DNA from: Herbidospora yilanensis
Lineage (GTDB): Bacteria; Actinomycetota; Actinomycetes; Streptosporangiales; Streptosporangiaceae
Assembly: GCF_001570565.1 (NCBI RefSeq)
Contig: NZ_BBXE01000044.1
Coordinates: forward strand, 1 to 64,000
Direction of reading: 5' to 3'
Length of the DNA: 64,000 nt
This document shows, piece after piece, positions 8,312 to 17,234 of the stretch (within the stretch, counting starts at the first letter, position 1; each line of letters opens with the position of its first letter). The translations under genes were made by a program, and so were the position numbers. A model generated the notes under the pieces. That model saw only the letters and a list, made by a program, of their open reading frames with translations, searched no databases and was not told where the DNA came from.

Positions 8312-9288
8312 CCGTGGGAACGCTACTGGAGGTCGAGGACCTCACCGTGTGGCTCGCCACCAGGAACGGCCCGCGCAAGGCCGTCGACGGCCTGTCGTTC
8401 CGGGTCGACGCCGGCGAGGTCTTCGGCATCGCGGGGGAGAGCGGCAGCGGCAAGACGATGACCGCGATGGCGCTGCTGGGCCTGCTCCCGCACGCCGCCC
8501 GCACCGGCGGCCGGGCCGTCTTCGAGGGCCGCGACCTGCTGGCCATGCGGCCCCGCGAGCTGCGCGACGTGCGCGGGCGCAGCATCGCGATGGTGTCGCA
8601 GGACCCGTCGACGAGCCTGCACCCGATGCTCAGCATCGAGACCCAGGTGACCGAGCACATGCGTCACCACCTGGGGATCGGCAGGTCGGAGGCGCGCGGC
8701 CGGGCGGTCGAGCTGCTGTCGACCGTGCGCATCCCCGATCCGGAGCGGGCGCTGAAGGCACATCCGGCGCAGTTCTCCGGCGGCATGCGCCAGCGCATCG
8801 CCATCGCCGTCGCGCTGGCCTGCGAGCCCCGGCTGCTGCTGGCCGACGAGCCGACGACCGCACTCGACGTCACCGTGCAGGCGGGCATCCTGCGGCTGCT
8901 GGACCGGCTGCGGCGGGAGCGCGACCTGGCCGTCGTGGTGATCACCCACGACCTGGGCGTGATGTCGGCCGTGGCCGACCGCATCTGCGTCATGTACGGC
9001 GGCCGCACCGCCGAGATCGGCCCGCGCGAGACCGTGCTGACCCACCCCCGCCACCCCTACACCCGGGGCCTGCTCGACGCGCTGCCGCACCCGGAGGGCG
9101 GGGCGGCGACGCTGCGGCCGATCCCGGGCAGCCCGCCCTCGCTCGGCGGGGTGCCCGAAGGATGCCCGTTCCATCCGCGGTGCGCGTTCGCCGTCGACTC
9201 CTGCCGGGCGGAGCGCCCCGACCCGGCGCCCGTCGGATCCGGTCACCGGGTGGCCTGCCCGCCCGACCCGCTGGGAGGAACCGCGTGA
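8308..9288 (+). CDS. Peptide-type ABC transporter ATPase, DppD type
   Basis: The 326-residue ATPase has Walker A GESGSGKT, signature FSGGMRQRIAIA, Walker B LLLADEPTTALD and the H-loop VITHDLG. The C-terminal oligopeptide-transporter extension carries the CPFHPRCAFA cysteine pattern typical of DppD/OppD, which can hold an Fe-S cluster. Start and stop overlap the neighbouring genes (ATGA, GTGA). Confidence 0.94.
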   Translation: MTVGTLLEVEDLTVWLATRNGPRKAVDGLSFRVDAGEVFGIAGESGSGKTMTAMALLGLLPHAARTGGRAVFEGRDLLAMRPRELRDVRGRSIAMVSQDPSTSLHPMLSIETQVTEHMRHHLGIGRSEARGRAVELLSTVRIPDPERALKAHPAQFSGGMRQRIAIAVALACEPRLLLADEPTTALDVTVQAGILRLLDRLRRERDLAVVVITHDLGVMSAVADRICVMYGGRTAEIGPRETVLTHPRHPYTRGLLDALPHPEGGAATLRPIPGSPPSLGGVPEGCPFHPRCAFAVDSCRAERPDPAPVGSGHRVACPPDPLGGTA

Positions 9289-10226
9289 GCGTGTTGCTGG
9301 AGGCGACCGGGGTCGCCGTCGAATACCACCGGCAGGGCGCGGCGCCGCTGCGCGCCGTCGACCACGCCGACCTGACCCTGGCCCGGGGCGAGATCCTCGG
9401 GCTGGTCGGCGAGTCCGGGTGCGGCAAGTCGACGCTGGGCCGCGCCGTCGTCGGGCTCCAGCGCACCGCCGCCGGGGAGATCCGCTTCGACGGCCGCCCG
9501 GTCGCGCCGCTGGGGCTGCGCCGCCGCCCGGCCGGCATGCGCGGGCTGCAGATGGTCTTCCAGGATCCGTACGCCTCCCTCAACCCCCGCCGCCTGGTCG
9601 GCGACCAGGTCGGCGACGGGTACCTGCTCGGCGGCACGACCAAGGCGGAGGCCCGCCGCCGGGCCGGGGAGCTGCTCGAACGCGTCGGCCTCCCGGCGGA
9701 CGCGGTCAGGCGTTACCCGCACGAGTTCAGCGGCGGCCAGCGCCAGCGCATCGCGATCGCCCGGACCCTCGCCGCCGAGCCGAGCTGCATCATCGCCGAC
9801 GAGCCGATCAGCGCGCTCGACGCCTCGGCGCAGGCGTCGGTCGCCAACCTGCTGGTGGAACTGGTCCGCGAGCTCGACATGGGCATGGTGTTCATCTCGC
9901 ACGACCTGTCGGTGGTGCGGCAGATCGCCGACCGCACGGCGGTCATGTACCTGGGGCGCGTCGTCGAGGTCGGCCCGACCCGGCAGGTGTGGTCGGAGCC
10001 CGCCCACCCGTACACGAAGGCGCTGATCTCGGCGGTGCCCCGGGCCGACGGCGGCGGCGTGTTGCCGGTCGAGCTGCCGGGAGACGTGCCCGACCCCTCG
10101 CGGCCCCCCGGCGGGTGCCGGTTCCATCCGCGCTGCCCGGTGGCCCTGCCGTCGTGCGCGGAGAACGACCCGCCGCTCACGATCCTGCGGGACGGCCGGT
10201 CGGCCGCCTGCGTCCTGGCGAAGTGA
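9285..10226 (+). CDS. Peptide-type ABC transporter ATPase, DppF type
   Basis: The 313-residue ATPase has Walker A GESGCGKST, signature FSGGQRQRIAIAR, Walker B CIIADEPISALD and switch histidine ISHDLS. The C-terminal extension carries CRFHPRCPVALPSC. The GTG start overlaps the dppD stop, with GGAGG upstream. It completes a DppA-B-C-D-F set; the imported substrate is probably a short peptide or related amide. Confidence 0.94.
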   Translation: MSVLLEATGVAVEYHRQGAAPLRAVDHADLTLARGEILGLVGESGCGKSTLGRAVVGLQRTAAGEIRFDGRPVAPLGLRRRPAGMRGLQMVFQDPYASLNPRRLVGDQVGDGYLLGGTTKAEARRRAGELLERVGLPADAVRRYPHEFSGGQRQRIAIARTLAAEPSCIIADEPISALDASAQASVANLLVELVRELDMGMVFISHDLSVVRQIADRTAVMYLGRVVEVGPTRQVWSEPAHPYTKALISAVPRADGGGVLPVELPGDVPDPSRPPGGCRFHPRCPVALPSCAENDPPLTILRDGRSAACVLAK

Positions 10227-10244
10227 CCAATGGAAGGACATCCC

Positions 10245-12584
10245 GTGCTCGCGGAGCTGACCGAGCGGTTCTGGGCCTGGCGGCTGGCCACCACCCCGCG
10301 TAGCCGCGACGACATCCCCCGGGTGGTCCGGCCCTCGGGGTGGCGTCCGGAGTGGGACGCCCTCACGGTCGAGGAGGACCGGCGGTTCCTGGCCGCGATC
10401 GAGAGCGACCTGGCGGCCGTCGCGCCGTCGGCCGATCCGGCGGTCGAGGTGCCGCGCCGGCTGCTCGGCTCGGCGACCGCGCGGGTGCGCTGGGAGCTCG
10501 ACGTCGTCCAGAGCTGGCGGCGCGACCCCTGGTTCTACCTCGACCAGACGGTCGGCCACGTCTACGACGCGCTGCTCCCGCCGGGCCCCTTCGACGCGGC
10601 GCGCAGCGCCGACGTGGTCGAACGGCTGCGCTGGATCCCCGGCACCCTCGACACCGCCAGGGAGAACCTCGACGGCGCCGCGACCCGCGAGTTCGCCGAA
10701 CTCGCCCTGGCCGACAGCGCCGACGTGCCCGACCAGCTCCGGACCGCGGTCGGCCTGCTGCTGCCGCACCTCGACCCGGCCGCGCGCGAGGCCGCCGTCG
10801 CGGCGGCGGCGGAGGCGGCGGACGCGCTGGCCGGCTGGCGGGCCTGGCTGACCGAGCGGCTGCCGGATCTCGCCCCGCACCGGCCGGTCGGCGCGGAGGC
10901 GTTCGGCTTCTTCCTGCACCGGGTCGCCCTGCTGCCCTGGTCGACCGCCGAGATCCTCGCCCTGGCCGCCCAGGAACGCGACCGGGCCGAGGCGTTCGAG
11001 CTGTTCGAGCGGGCCAGATCGGGCCCGCCCGAGTGGCCGCCGCCCCCGGCGAGCGCGGCGGAGCAGAGCGCCGCCGAACGGGCCGCCGAGCTGGAGGTGC
11101 GCGCCTTCTACGAGACGCGCGGCCTGCTGTCGCAGCCGCCGGAGCTGCGGCACTACCGGAACCTGCCCCGGCCCGACTACCTGGAGCCGCTGCGCTGGCT
11201 GGGCGTCAGCGACGACCTCACCGACGAGCACCGGCTCGACCAGGACGGCGTCAGCTACGTCCCGGCGCCGGGCCCGGACCTGCCCTACTTCTACCGGGCC
11301 AACGCCGCCGACCCCCGGGCCGGGATCATCCACGAGGGCGTGCACTACCAGCAGCTCGCGCTGACCTGGCGGCACCCCGATCCGGCCCACCGGCGCTTCT
11401 ACGACTCCGTGCCCAACGAGGGCATCGCCTTCTACAACGAGGAGATGATGCTCCAGACCGGCCTCTTCGCGGACGCGCCGCTCTCCCGGGCCATCGTCTA
11501 CAACTTCATGCGGCTGCGCGCGATCCGGGTCGAGGTGGACGTCCGCCTGGCGCTCGGTGAGATCGACATCGACGGCGCGGCCCGCATGCTGCACGAACTC
11601 GTGCCGGTCGACCTCCAAACCGCCCGGGAGGAGGCCGCCTTCTTCGCCGCGACCCCGGGGCAGGGCCTGTCGTACCAGGTCGGGAAGGTCCAGGTGACCC
11701 GCCTGCTGGCCGACGCCGCCCGGCGCGACCGCGACGGCTTCGACCTGCGCGCCTTCCACGACGCCCTCTGGTCCGACGGCAACATCCCGCTGGCGGTGCA
11801 GCGCCTGCAACTGCTGGGCGACGCGAGCGAACTGGAGCAGGCCGACGCCCTGGCGGGTGACGTGCGCGCCTTCGCGGCCGAGCTCCTCGACGCCATCACC
11901 TCCGGCGACGTCGCCCGGCTCGACCGCCTGTACGCCGACGACATCCGCGTCTGGCACAACTACGACGGCGTCGACCGGGACAAGGCCGAGAGCCTCGACG
12001 CGATCCGCCTCATCGACGCGGGCATCGAGGGCTTCCACGCCACCGACGTGCGCGTCGACCCGGTGCCGGGCGGCTACGTGCAGCGCTGCGTCTACCGGGG
12101 CCGCGACCGCGACGAGGGCGCCGAGATGGCGGTCGACGCGATGATGCGCGTCGAGGTGCGGAACGGCCGGGTGACCCGGATCGAGGAGTACACCGACCCG
12201 GCCCAGGGCTCGGTGCCCTCGGTCACCCGGTTCAAGGACGGCTCGGGCTGGGAGGAGCAGGCGGGCTACTCCCGCGCCGCCCGCGAGGGCGACCTCATCG
12301 CCGTGAGCGGCACGACGGCCGACGGCCCGGACGCCTACGTCCAGACCCTTGAGGCCCTGCGCCGCGGCGTGGCGGCGGTGGAGGCCCTGGGCGGTTCGCG
12401 CACCACCGTGTTCCGCACCCGCCTGCTGCTCACCCCCGCCGCCGACTGGGCGGAGGCGGCCCGCGCCCACGCCGAGGTGTTCGGCGACGTGGCCCCCGCC
12501 AACAGCACGTATGTGGTCGCCGGCCTCATCGGCGACGGTTTCCTGGTCGAAGTCGAGATCGACGCGAAGGCGGTCGGCACGTGA
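10245..12584 (+). CDS. Three-domain fusion: DUF885 peptidase-like, NTF2/SnoaL-like, RidA-like
   Basis: This is one open frame of 779 residues. Residues 1 to about 530 resemble DUF885 proteins, with a zinc-peptidase-type HEGVH motif (about 363-367) followed about 30 residues later by NEGIAFYNEE, which may supply a third ligand. Residues of about 535-650 form an NTF2/SnoaL-like domain. Residues of about 660-779 resemble RidA enamine/imine deaminases (LIAVSGTTADG...FLVEVEIDA), but the family's catalytic arginine position appears to be Asn (PANSTYVV). I prefer the GTG at 10245 because GGAAGGA stands six bases before it; the ATG at 10230 has no such site. It follows dppF by 18 bases and overlaps the next oxidoreductase by GTGA. 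The biochemical role is unknown; hydrolysis of an imported amide is a reasonable guess. Confidence 0.8.
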   Translation: MLAELTERFWAWRLATTPRSRDDIPRVVRPSGWRPEWDALTVEEDRRFLAAIESDLAAVAPSADPAVEVPRRLLGSATARVRWELDVVQSWRRDPWFYLDQTVGHVYDALLPPGPFDAARSADVVERLRWIPGTLDTARENLDGAATREFAELALADSADVPDQLRTAVGLLLPHLDPAAREAAVAAAAEAADALAGWRAWLTERLPDLAPHRPVGAEAFGFFLHRVALLPWSTAEILALAAQERDRAEAFELFERARSGPPEWPPPPASAAEQSAAERAAELEVRAFYETRGLLSQPPELRHYRNLPRPDYLEPLRWLGVSDDLTDEHRLDQDGVSYVPAPGPDLPYFYRANAADPRAGIIHEGVHYQQLALTWRHPDPAHRRFYDSVPNEGIAFYNEEMMLQTGLFADAPLSRAIVYNFMRLRAIRVEVDVRLALGEIDIDGAARMLHELVPVDLQTAREEAAFFAATPGQGLSYQVGKVQVTRLLADAARRDRDGFDLRAFHDALWSDGNIPLAVQRLQLLGDASELEQADALAGDVRAFAAELLDAITSGDVARLDRLYADDIRVWHNYDGVDRDKAESLDAIRLIDAGIEGFHATDVRVDPVPGGYVQRCVYRGRDRDEGAEMAVDAMMRVEVRNGRVTRIEEYTDPAQGSVPSVTRFKDGSGWEEQAGYSRAAREGDLIAVSGTTADGPDAYVQTLEALRRGVAAVEALGGSRTTVFRTRLLLTPAADWAEAARAHAEVFGDVAPANSTYVVAGLIGDGFLVEVEIDAKAVGT

Positions 12585-13570
12585 CGTACTCCCTGCGGGT
12601 CAACAACGACCTCGACATCCCGACCCTGGTCGACCTGGCGCGACGGGCCGAGAAGCACGGCTTCGACCAGCTCTGGGTGTCCAACGACCTGTTCCTGCGC
12701 TCGGCCCCGGTGCTGCTCGGCGTGCTGGCCGCCAAGACCGAGCGCATCAAGCTCGGCGTCGGCATCATGAACCCCTACTCCGTGCACGTGTCGGAGATCG
12801 CGATGATGGCCGCCACCATGCGGGAGGCGACCGGCGGCCGGTTCCTGCTCGGGGTCGCCGCCGGGTCGGCCGAGTTCCTCGGCTGGGCCGGGATCGAACG
12901 TCCACGACCGCTGTCGAAGACCGCCGAGGCGGTCACGGTGCTGCGGGCCCTGCTCGGCGCGGAGGAGGTCGGGGGCGAGCTGCCCGCGTGGTTCGGCCCG
13001 CTGTCGGAGCTGCGCCTGCCGCCGGGCGATCCGGTGCCGGTGTACGTCGGCGCGATGAGCCCCAAGATGCTCCAGATGGCCGGGCGGCTGGCCGACGGCG
13101 TGTTGCCGCTGCTCTACCCGCCGGAACACTTCACCACCGCGCGGGCCGAGGTGGCGAAGGGGGCCGAGGAGGCCGGCCGGTCGGTCGGCGAGCTCGACAT
13201 CCCGGCCTGCTTCTGGGTGTCGACCGGGGACGACGAGGAACGGGCCCGGCTCGCCATGGCCGCCAAGATCGCCTATTACGGGCCGTCGTTCGCGCCGTAC
13301 CTGCTCGGCCGGGCCGGGCTCGTGGTCGAGGACTTCGCCCCGATCACGGCCGTGCTGGAGCGGGACGGGCTGGACGCCGCCGCGCGGCTGGTCGACGACC
13401 GCATGTTGTCGCTCGGCATCACCGGCGGCACGGCCGACGTGGTCGAGCGCTGCCGGTCGTTGCGGGCGGCGGGGGCCACCCATCTGTCGTTCGGGCCCCC
13501 GCTGGGCCCGGACCTGCGGGAGGCCGTGGAGAAGCTCGGCAGCGAGGTTCTGCCCGCAATTTCGCGTTAA
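12581..13570 (+). CDS. Luciferase-like (LLM class) flavin/F420 oxidoreductase
   Basis: The 329-residue luciferase-fold protein has KHGFDQLWVSNDL near the N-terminus, RIKLGVGIMNPYSVHVSEIA and the ATGGRFLLGVAAGS segment. It resembles the protein at 2670, sharing the NPYS...EIA motif, but is clearly a separate paralogue. Its GTG start overlaps the stop of the fusion gene, so it is the last gene of the first transporter operon. The substrate is unknown. Confidence 0.88.
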   Translation: MTYSLRVNNDLDIPTLVDLARRAEKHGFDQLWVSNDLFLRSAPVLLGVLAAKTERIKLGVGIMNPYSVHVSEIAMMAATMREATGGRFLLGVAAGSAEFLGWAGIERPRPLSKTAEAVTVLRALLGAEEVGGELPAWFGPLSELRLPPGDPVPVYVGAMSPKMLQMAGRLADGVLPLLYPPEHFTTARAEVAKGAEEAGRSVGELDIPACFWVSTGDDEERARLAMAAKIAYYGPSFAPYLLGRAGLVVEDFAPITAVLERDGLDAAARLVDDRMLSLGITGGTADVVERCRSLRAAGATHLSFGPPLGPDLREAVEKLGSEVLPAISR

Positions 13571-13598
13571 CTGAACAGCGGTGAACGCACTTCCGCAG

Positions 13599-13610
13599 GT
13601 CAGCGCTGAC
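13599..13610. promoter_or_regulatory. 12-base palindrome upstream of the second transporter operon
   Basis: GTCAGCGCTGAC is a perfect palindrome in the 155-base gap before the second binding-protein gene. It lies upstream of a possible promoter (TTGTTC, 18 bases, TAGAAC) and could be a regulator site. Confidence 0.4.
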
Positions 13611-13677
13611 ATGTTTACCCAGATGAAACAGCTTCCCCTCTTGTTCACCGAAGTTTCGCCTTGGTAGAACGGTGCTA

Positions 13678-13701
13678 GTGCGGGCGATCCCCAGCCCGCA
13701 C
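13678..13701. promoter_or_regulatory. Inverted repeat in the leader of the second transporter operon
   Basis: GTGCGGGC, an 8-base loop and GCCCGCAC form a perfect 8-base-pair stem 25 bases before the start codon at 13726. It may be an operator or an mRNA hairpin. I could not relate it to the operator motif of the first transporter operon. Confidence 0.4.
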
Positions 13702-13725
13702 ACACCTGTTCGTGGAAGGCGAGCT

Positions 13726-15363
13726 ATGGCTGGTTCACCCGCTTTCTCTCGTCGGTCGGTGCTCCAGCTCGGCGGCGGCGTCGCCCTGCTGCTGGCCACC
13801 GGCTGCGCCGCCGGCTCCAAGCCCCAGGGTGCGAACGCCCCTTCCGGCACCGCCCCCGCCGCCGCGTCGTCCCTGCGGATCGCCGTCTCCAGCTACCTCA
13901 GCAGCTGGGACCAGGACTTCGTCGGTTTCGACCTCACCGCGCTCATGCTCTACAAGAACGTCTATCCCTACCTGATCGACTACGGCGTGACCGACGTGGA
14001 CGGGGCGCAGATCCTCGACACCACGAACATCACGCCCACCTTCGCCGAGTCCTTCACCCCGAGCGCCGACCAGAAGGTCTGGACGCTCAAGCTGCGCAAG
14101 GGCGTGAAGTTCGCCAGCGGCAACGAGATGAAGGCCGCCGACGTCAAGTGGTCGAAGGACCGCGCCTTCGCCGCCCAGGCCAACGTCGCCGGCGTCTACC
14201 GCGTCATCGGCCTCACCGAGCCCGACCAGGTCAAGGTCGTCGACGACTACACCGTCGAGTTCACCCAGGCCTTCCCGAGCGCGCTCACCCCGCAGATCCA
14301 GGCCATCTCCCTGTACGTCTTCGACTCCGTCGAGGCCAGGAAGCACGCCACCGACGCCGACCCGTGGGCCAAGGAGTGGTTCGCCAAGAACCCGCCCACC
14401 GGCGGCTACTTCAACGTCGAGAAGGCCACCCAGGGCCAGGAGATCGTGCTGGCCGCCAACACCGGCTACCCCGGCCCCGACCCGGCCAAGACCCCGACCA
14501 TCCGGATCTCGGTCGTGCCCGCCGCCTCCAACCAGCGGCTCCAGCTCCAGAACGGCGACATCGACATCGCCCTCGGCGTGAGCAAGCGGGACATCGCCGA
14601 CCTGAAGAAGGCCCCCGGCGTCAAGGTCATCTCCGCGCCGAGCAACCAGCAGGTCACCCTTCAGATGTCGGTGACCACCGCCCCGTTCGACGACGTAAAC
14701 GTCCGCAAGGCGCTGGCGTACGCGGTGCCGTACGAGCAGATCATCGCCAACATCTACGGCGGCGACGCGCGCCCCGCCAAGAGCCCCGTGCCGCTCGACA
14801 TGCCCGGCTACGACGAGCGCGGCTACCCCTACACCTACGACCTGGAGAAGGCCAAGGCGGCGCTGGCCGCCGCCGGCAAGACGTCGGTCACCTCCGAGCT
14901 GGTCTTCGAGGCCGACAACGAGGAACAGCAGCAACTCGCCGTGCTCGTGCAGAGCGAGGCCCGCAAGGCCGGCATCGAGCTCACGCTCGCCCCGCTCGAC
15001 CCGGCCACGCTCGCCGAACGCCGCCAGAAGCGCAGCGTGCCGCTCCAGATCACCTCGGGCCAGCTCTGGGTCAACGACGTCGAGTACATGCTCGCCACCA
15101 GCCTGGTGAAGGGCGCGAACCTCAACTACTCCAACTACTCCAACCCGGAGATCGAGAAGATCTACGAGGAGTCGCACACCACGGTCGACGCCGCCGCGCG
15201 CGGCGAGTTGTGGGCGAAGGTGCAGGAGATCCTCGCCGCCGACGTGCCGTGGGTGGTCGTCTGCCAGCCCAACTTCAACCTGCCCGTGCGGGAGAACGTG
15301 GCCGGGTGGGTGCAGCCCATGGACGGCCTGGCCCGGCTCCGTCACCTCATGCCCTCGGCGTGA
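13726..15363 (+). CDS. Peptide-type ABC transporter substrate-binding lipoprotein (second system)
   Basis: The 545-residue SBP_bac_5 protein has a twin-arginine-like lipoprotein signal: SRRSVLQLGGGVALLLATGC, with the lipid-attached Cys in TGC. The family segment KLRKGVKFASGNEMKAADVKWS follows. The ATG at 13726 has GGAAGG six bases upstream. It is not closely similar to the binding protein at 4823, so the two systems probably carry different substrates. It opens an operon that runs to 26244. Confidence 0.93.
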   Translation: MAGSPAFSRRSVLQLGGGVALLLATGCAAGSKPQGANAPSGTAPAAASSLRIAVSSYLSSWDQDFVGFDLTALMLYKNVYPYLIDYGVTDVDGAQILDTTNITPTFAESFTPSADQKVWTLKLRKGVKFASGNEMKAADVKWSKDRAFAAQANVAGVYRVIGLTEPDQVKVVDDYTVEFTQAFPSALTPQIQAISLYVFDSVEARKHATDADPWAKEWFAKNPPTGGYFNVEKATQGQEIVLAANTGYPGPDPAKTPTIRISVVPAASNQRLQLQNGDIDIALGVSKRDIADLKKAPGVKVISAPSNQQVTLQMSVTTAPFDDVNVRKALAYAVPYEQIIANIYGGDARPAKSPVPLDMPGYDERGYPYTYDLEKAKAALAAAGKTSVTSELVFEADNEEQQQLAVLVQSEARKAGIELTLAPLDPATLAERRQKRSVPLQITSGQLWVNDVEYMLATSLVKGANLNYSNYSNPEIEKIYEESHTTVDAAARGELWAKVQEILAADVPWVVVCQPNFNLPVRENVAGWVQPMDGLARLRHLMPSA

Positions 15364-15364
15364 C

Positions 15365-16375
15365 ATGAGGATCGTCCGTTTCGTCGTCAGGCGGCTGCTC
15401 CAGCTCATCCCGGTGCTGCTCGGAGTGGTCGTCCTGACCTTCCTGCTGGTCCGGGTGCTGCCCGGTGACCCGATCCGGACCATCCTCGGCCCGAACGCCA
15501 CCCCCGAGGACGCCGCCGCGGCGCGGGCCCGCTACGGCCTCGACCAGCCCATCGTGAAGCAGTTCCTCGACTACCTCGGCGGGTTGGTCACCGGCGACCT
15601 CGGCACCTCCATCCAGAGCGGCACCTCGGTCGGCGCGGAGATCGGGCTGCGCATCGGCCCCACCTTCGAACTGGTCGTGCTGGCGCTCGCGGTGGCGCTG
15701 GTGGTCGCCGTGCTGCTCGGCGTCTGGTCGGCGCGGCACGCCGACCGGGCCGGCGACCACGGGGTGCGGCTGACGGCCCTGGTCGGCAACTCGATGCCGG
15801 AGTTCTGGCTCGGGCTGGTGCTGATCCTCGTCGGCTACAGCGTGCTCGGCTGGTTCCCCGCGCCCAGCGGCCGGGTCGACCCGGACACGAACCTGACCCC
15901 GCTCACCGGGGCCGACCTGCTCGACGCCGCGCTGACGCTCAACGGCCCGGCGTTCGGGTCGGCGCTGGCGCACCTGATCCTGCCGGTGGCGACGTTGTCG
16001 ATCGTGGTCGTCGCGCCGTTGCTGCGCAGCGTGCGGGCATCGGCGCTGGAGGTGCTGCACTCCGAGCCCTACGTCGCGGCCACCGCCCACGGCCTGCGCG
16101 GGCGCACGCTGCTGCGCGGCTACCTGCTGCGGGCCACGCTGGCCCGGCTGCCGTCCCTGGCCGCGCTGGTCTTCGGCACCTCGATCGGCTCGACCGTGCT
16201 GGTCGAGTACGTGTTCTCGTGGCAGGGCTTCGGCCAGTGGGCGCTGCGCGGGCTGCTCTACCGGGACTACCCGGTCGTCCAGGCGTCGGTGCTGGTGATC
16301 GCGTTCTGCTACGTCGTGGTGTTCCTCATCGCCGACGTGGCGCAGGCCGTCCTCGACCCGCGCGTGCAGATCTAG
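15365..16375 (+). CDS. ABC transporter permease, DppB type (second system)
   Basis: The 336-residue permease starts directly with the DppB membrane segment (MRIVRFVVRRLLQLIPVLLG) and the RVLPGDPIRT motif. The BPD_transp_1 domain carries an EAA-type loop at EPYVAATAHGLRGRTLL. It starts one base after the binding-protein stop codon. Confidence 0.94.
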   Translation: MRIVRFVVRRLLQLIPVLLGVVVLTFLLVRVLPGDPIRTILGPNATPEDAAAARARYGLDQPIVKQFLDYLGGLVTGDLGTSIQSGTSVGAEIGLRIGPTFELVVLALAVALVVAVLLGVWSARHADRAGDHGVRLTALVGNSMPEFWLGLVLILVGYSVLGWFPAPSGRVDPDTNLTPLTGADLLDAALTLNGPAFGSALAHLILPVATLSIVVVAPLLRSVRASALEVLHSEPYVAATAHGLRGRTLLRGYLLRATLARLPSLAALVFGTSIGSTVLVEYVFSWQGFGQWALRGLLYRDYPVVQASVLVIAFCYVVVFLIADVAQAVLDPRVQI

Positions 16376-16385
16376 GAGCCGCGTC

Positions 16386-17234
16386 ATGTCAGAAACCGTC
16401 GTCGTCGGCGCGGCCCGCGTGGGCCGGTTCGCCACCGTCCTCATCGTCACCGGCTCGGCGATCCTGGCCGTCGTCGCGCTGGCCGCGATCTTCGCCCCGC
16501 TGTTCACCGGCTGGGGACCGACCGAGATCGACCCTCTCGGCACGCTGGTGCCGCCCGGCCCCGGCCACCCGCTCGGCACCGACGCCAACGGCATGGACGT
16601 CTGGAGCAGGCTCCTGTACGCCGGCCGCCTCGACCTCGGCATCGCGGTCGCCGGGGTGGCCGTGGCCGTCGTCGCCGGCACCGCGCTCGGCCTGGTGGCC
16701 GGCTATCTCGGCGGCTGGGTCGACGACGTGCTGATGCGCGTGGTCGACATCTTCCAGGCGTTCCCCACCTTCATCCTGGCCCTGGCGGTGGCCGCGCTGG
16801 TCGGCAACGGCACCGGCAACCTGATCGCGGTGATCGCGGCGGTGAACGCGCCCGCGTACGCCCGGCTGGTCCGCGCCGAGGTGCGCACCGTGCGCGAGTC
16901 GGCGTTCGTGGCCGCGTCGGTCACCTCGGGCGCGTCCACGTCCGGGGTGTTGTGGCGGCACGTGCTGCCCAACAGCCTGACCCCCGTCCGGGTGATCGCG
17001 CCCCTGAACGCCGGGTGGGCGATGCTCACCCTGGCCGGGCTCTCGTTCCTCGGGCTGGGCGTGACCGTCCCGGCGGCCGAGTGGGGCGCGATGATCAGCC
17101 TCGGCAGCCCCGACGTGGTGGCCGGACGCTGGTGGACCTCGGTCCCGCCCGGCCTTGTCCTGCTCATTTGCGTGCTCGGCTTCAGCCTGCTCGGCGAGGG
17201 CCTCCAGGAGCGCGCCGAAGCGAAGCGGCGGTGA
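16386..17234 (+). CDS. ABC transporter permease, DppC type (second system)
   Basis: The 282-residue permease shows the DppC features: an N-terminal membrane helix, HPLGTDANGMDVWSRLLY and LAGLSFLGLGVTVPAAEWG. GGAG lies close upstream of the ATG, and the stop overlaps the GTG of the fused ATPase gene. Confidence 0.94.
   Translation: MSETVVVGAARVGRFATVLIVTGSAILAVVALAAIFAPLFTGWGPTEIDPLGTLVPPGPGHPLGTDANGMDVWSRLLYAGRLDLGIAVAGVAVAVVAGTALGLVAGYLGGWVDDVLMRVVDIFQAFPTFILALAVAALVGNGTGNLIAVIAAVNAPAYARLVRAEVRTVRESAFVAASVTSGASTSGVLWRHVLPNSLTPVRVIAPLNAGWAMLTLAGLSFLGLGVTVPAAEWGAMISLGSPDVVAGRWWTSVPPGLVLLICVLGFSLLGEGLQERAEAKRR

Noticed and set aside
9243-12470. Very long minus-strand open frame (about 1075 codons) opposite the transporter and fusion genes
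   Set aside because: It is a GC-rich shadow: Arg/Gly/Val-rich without motifs, no ribosome site, and antisense to clearly recognisable genes.
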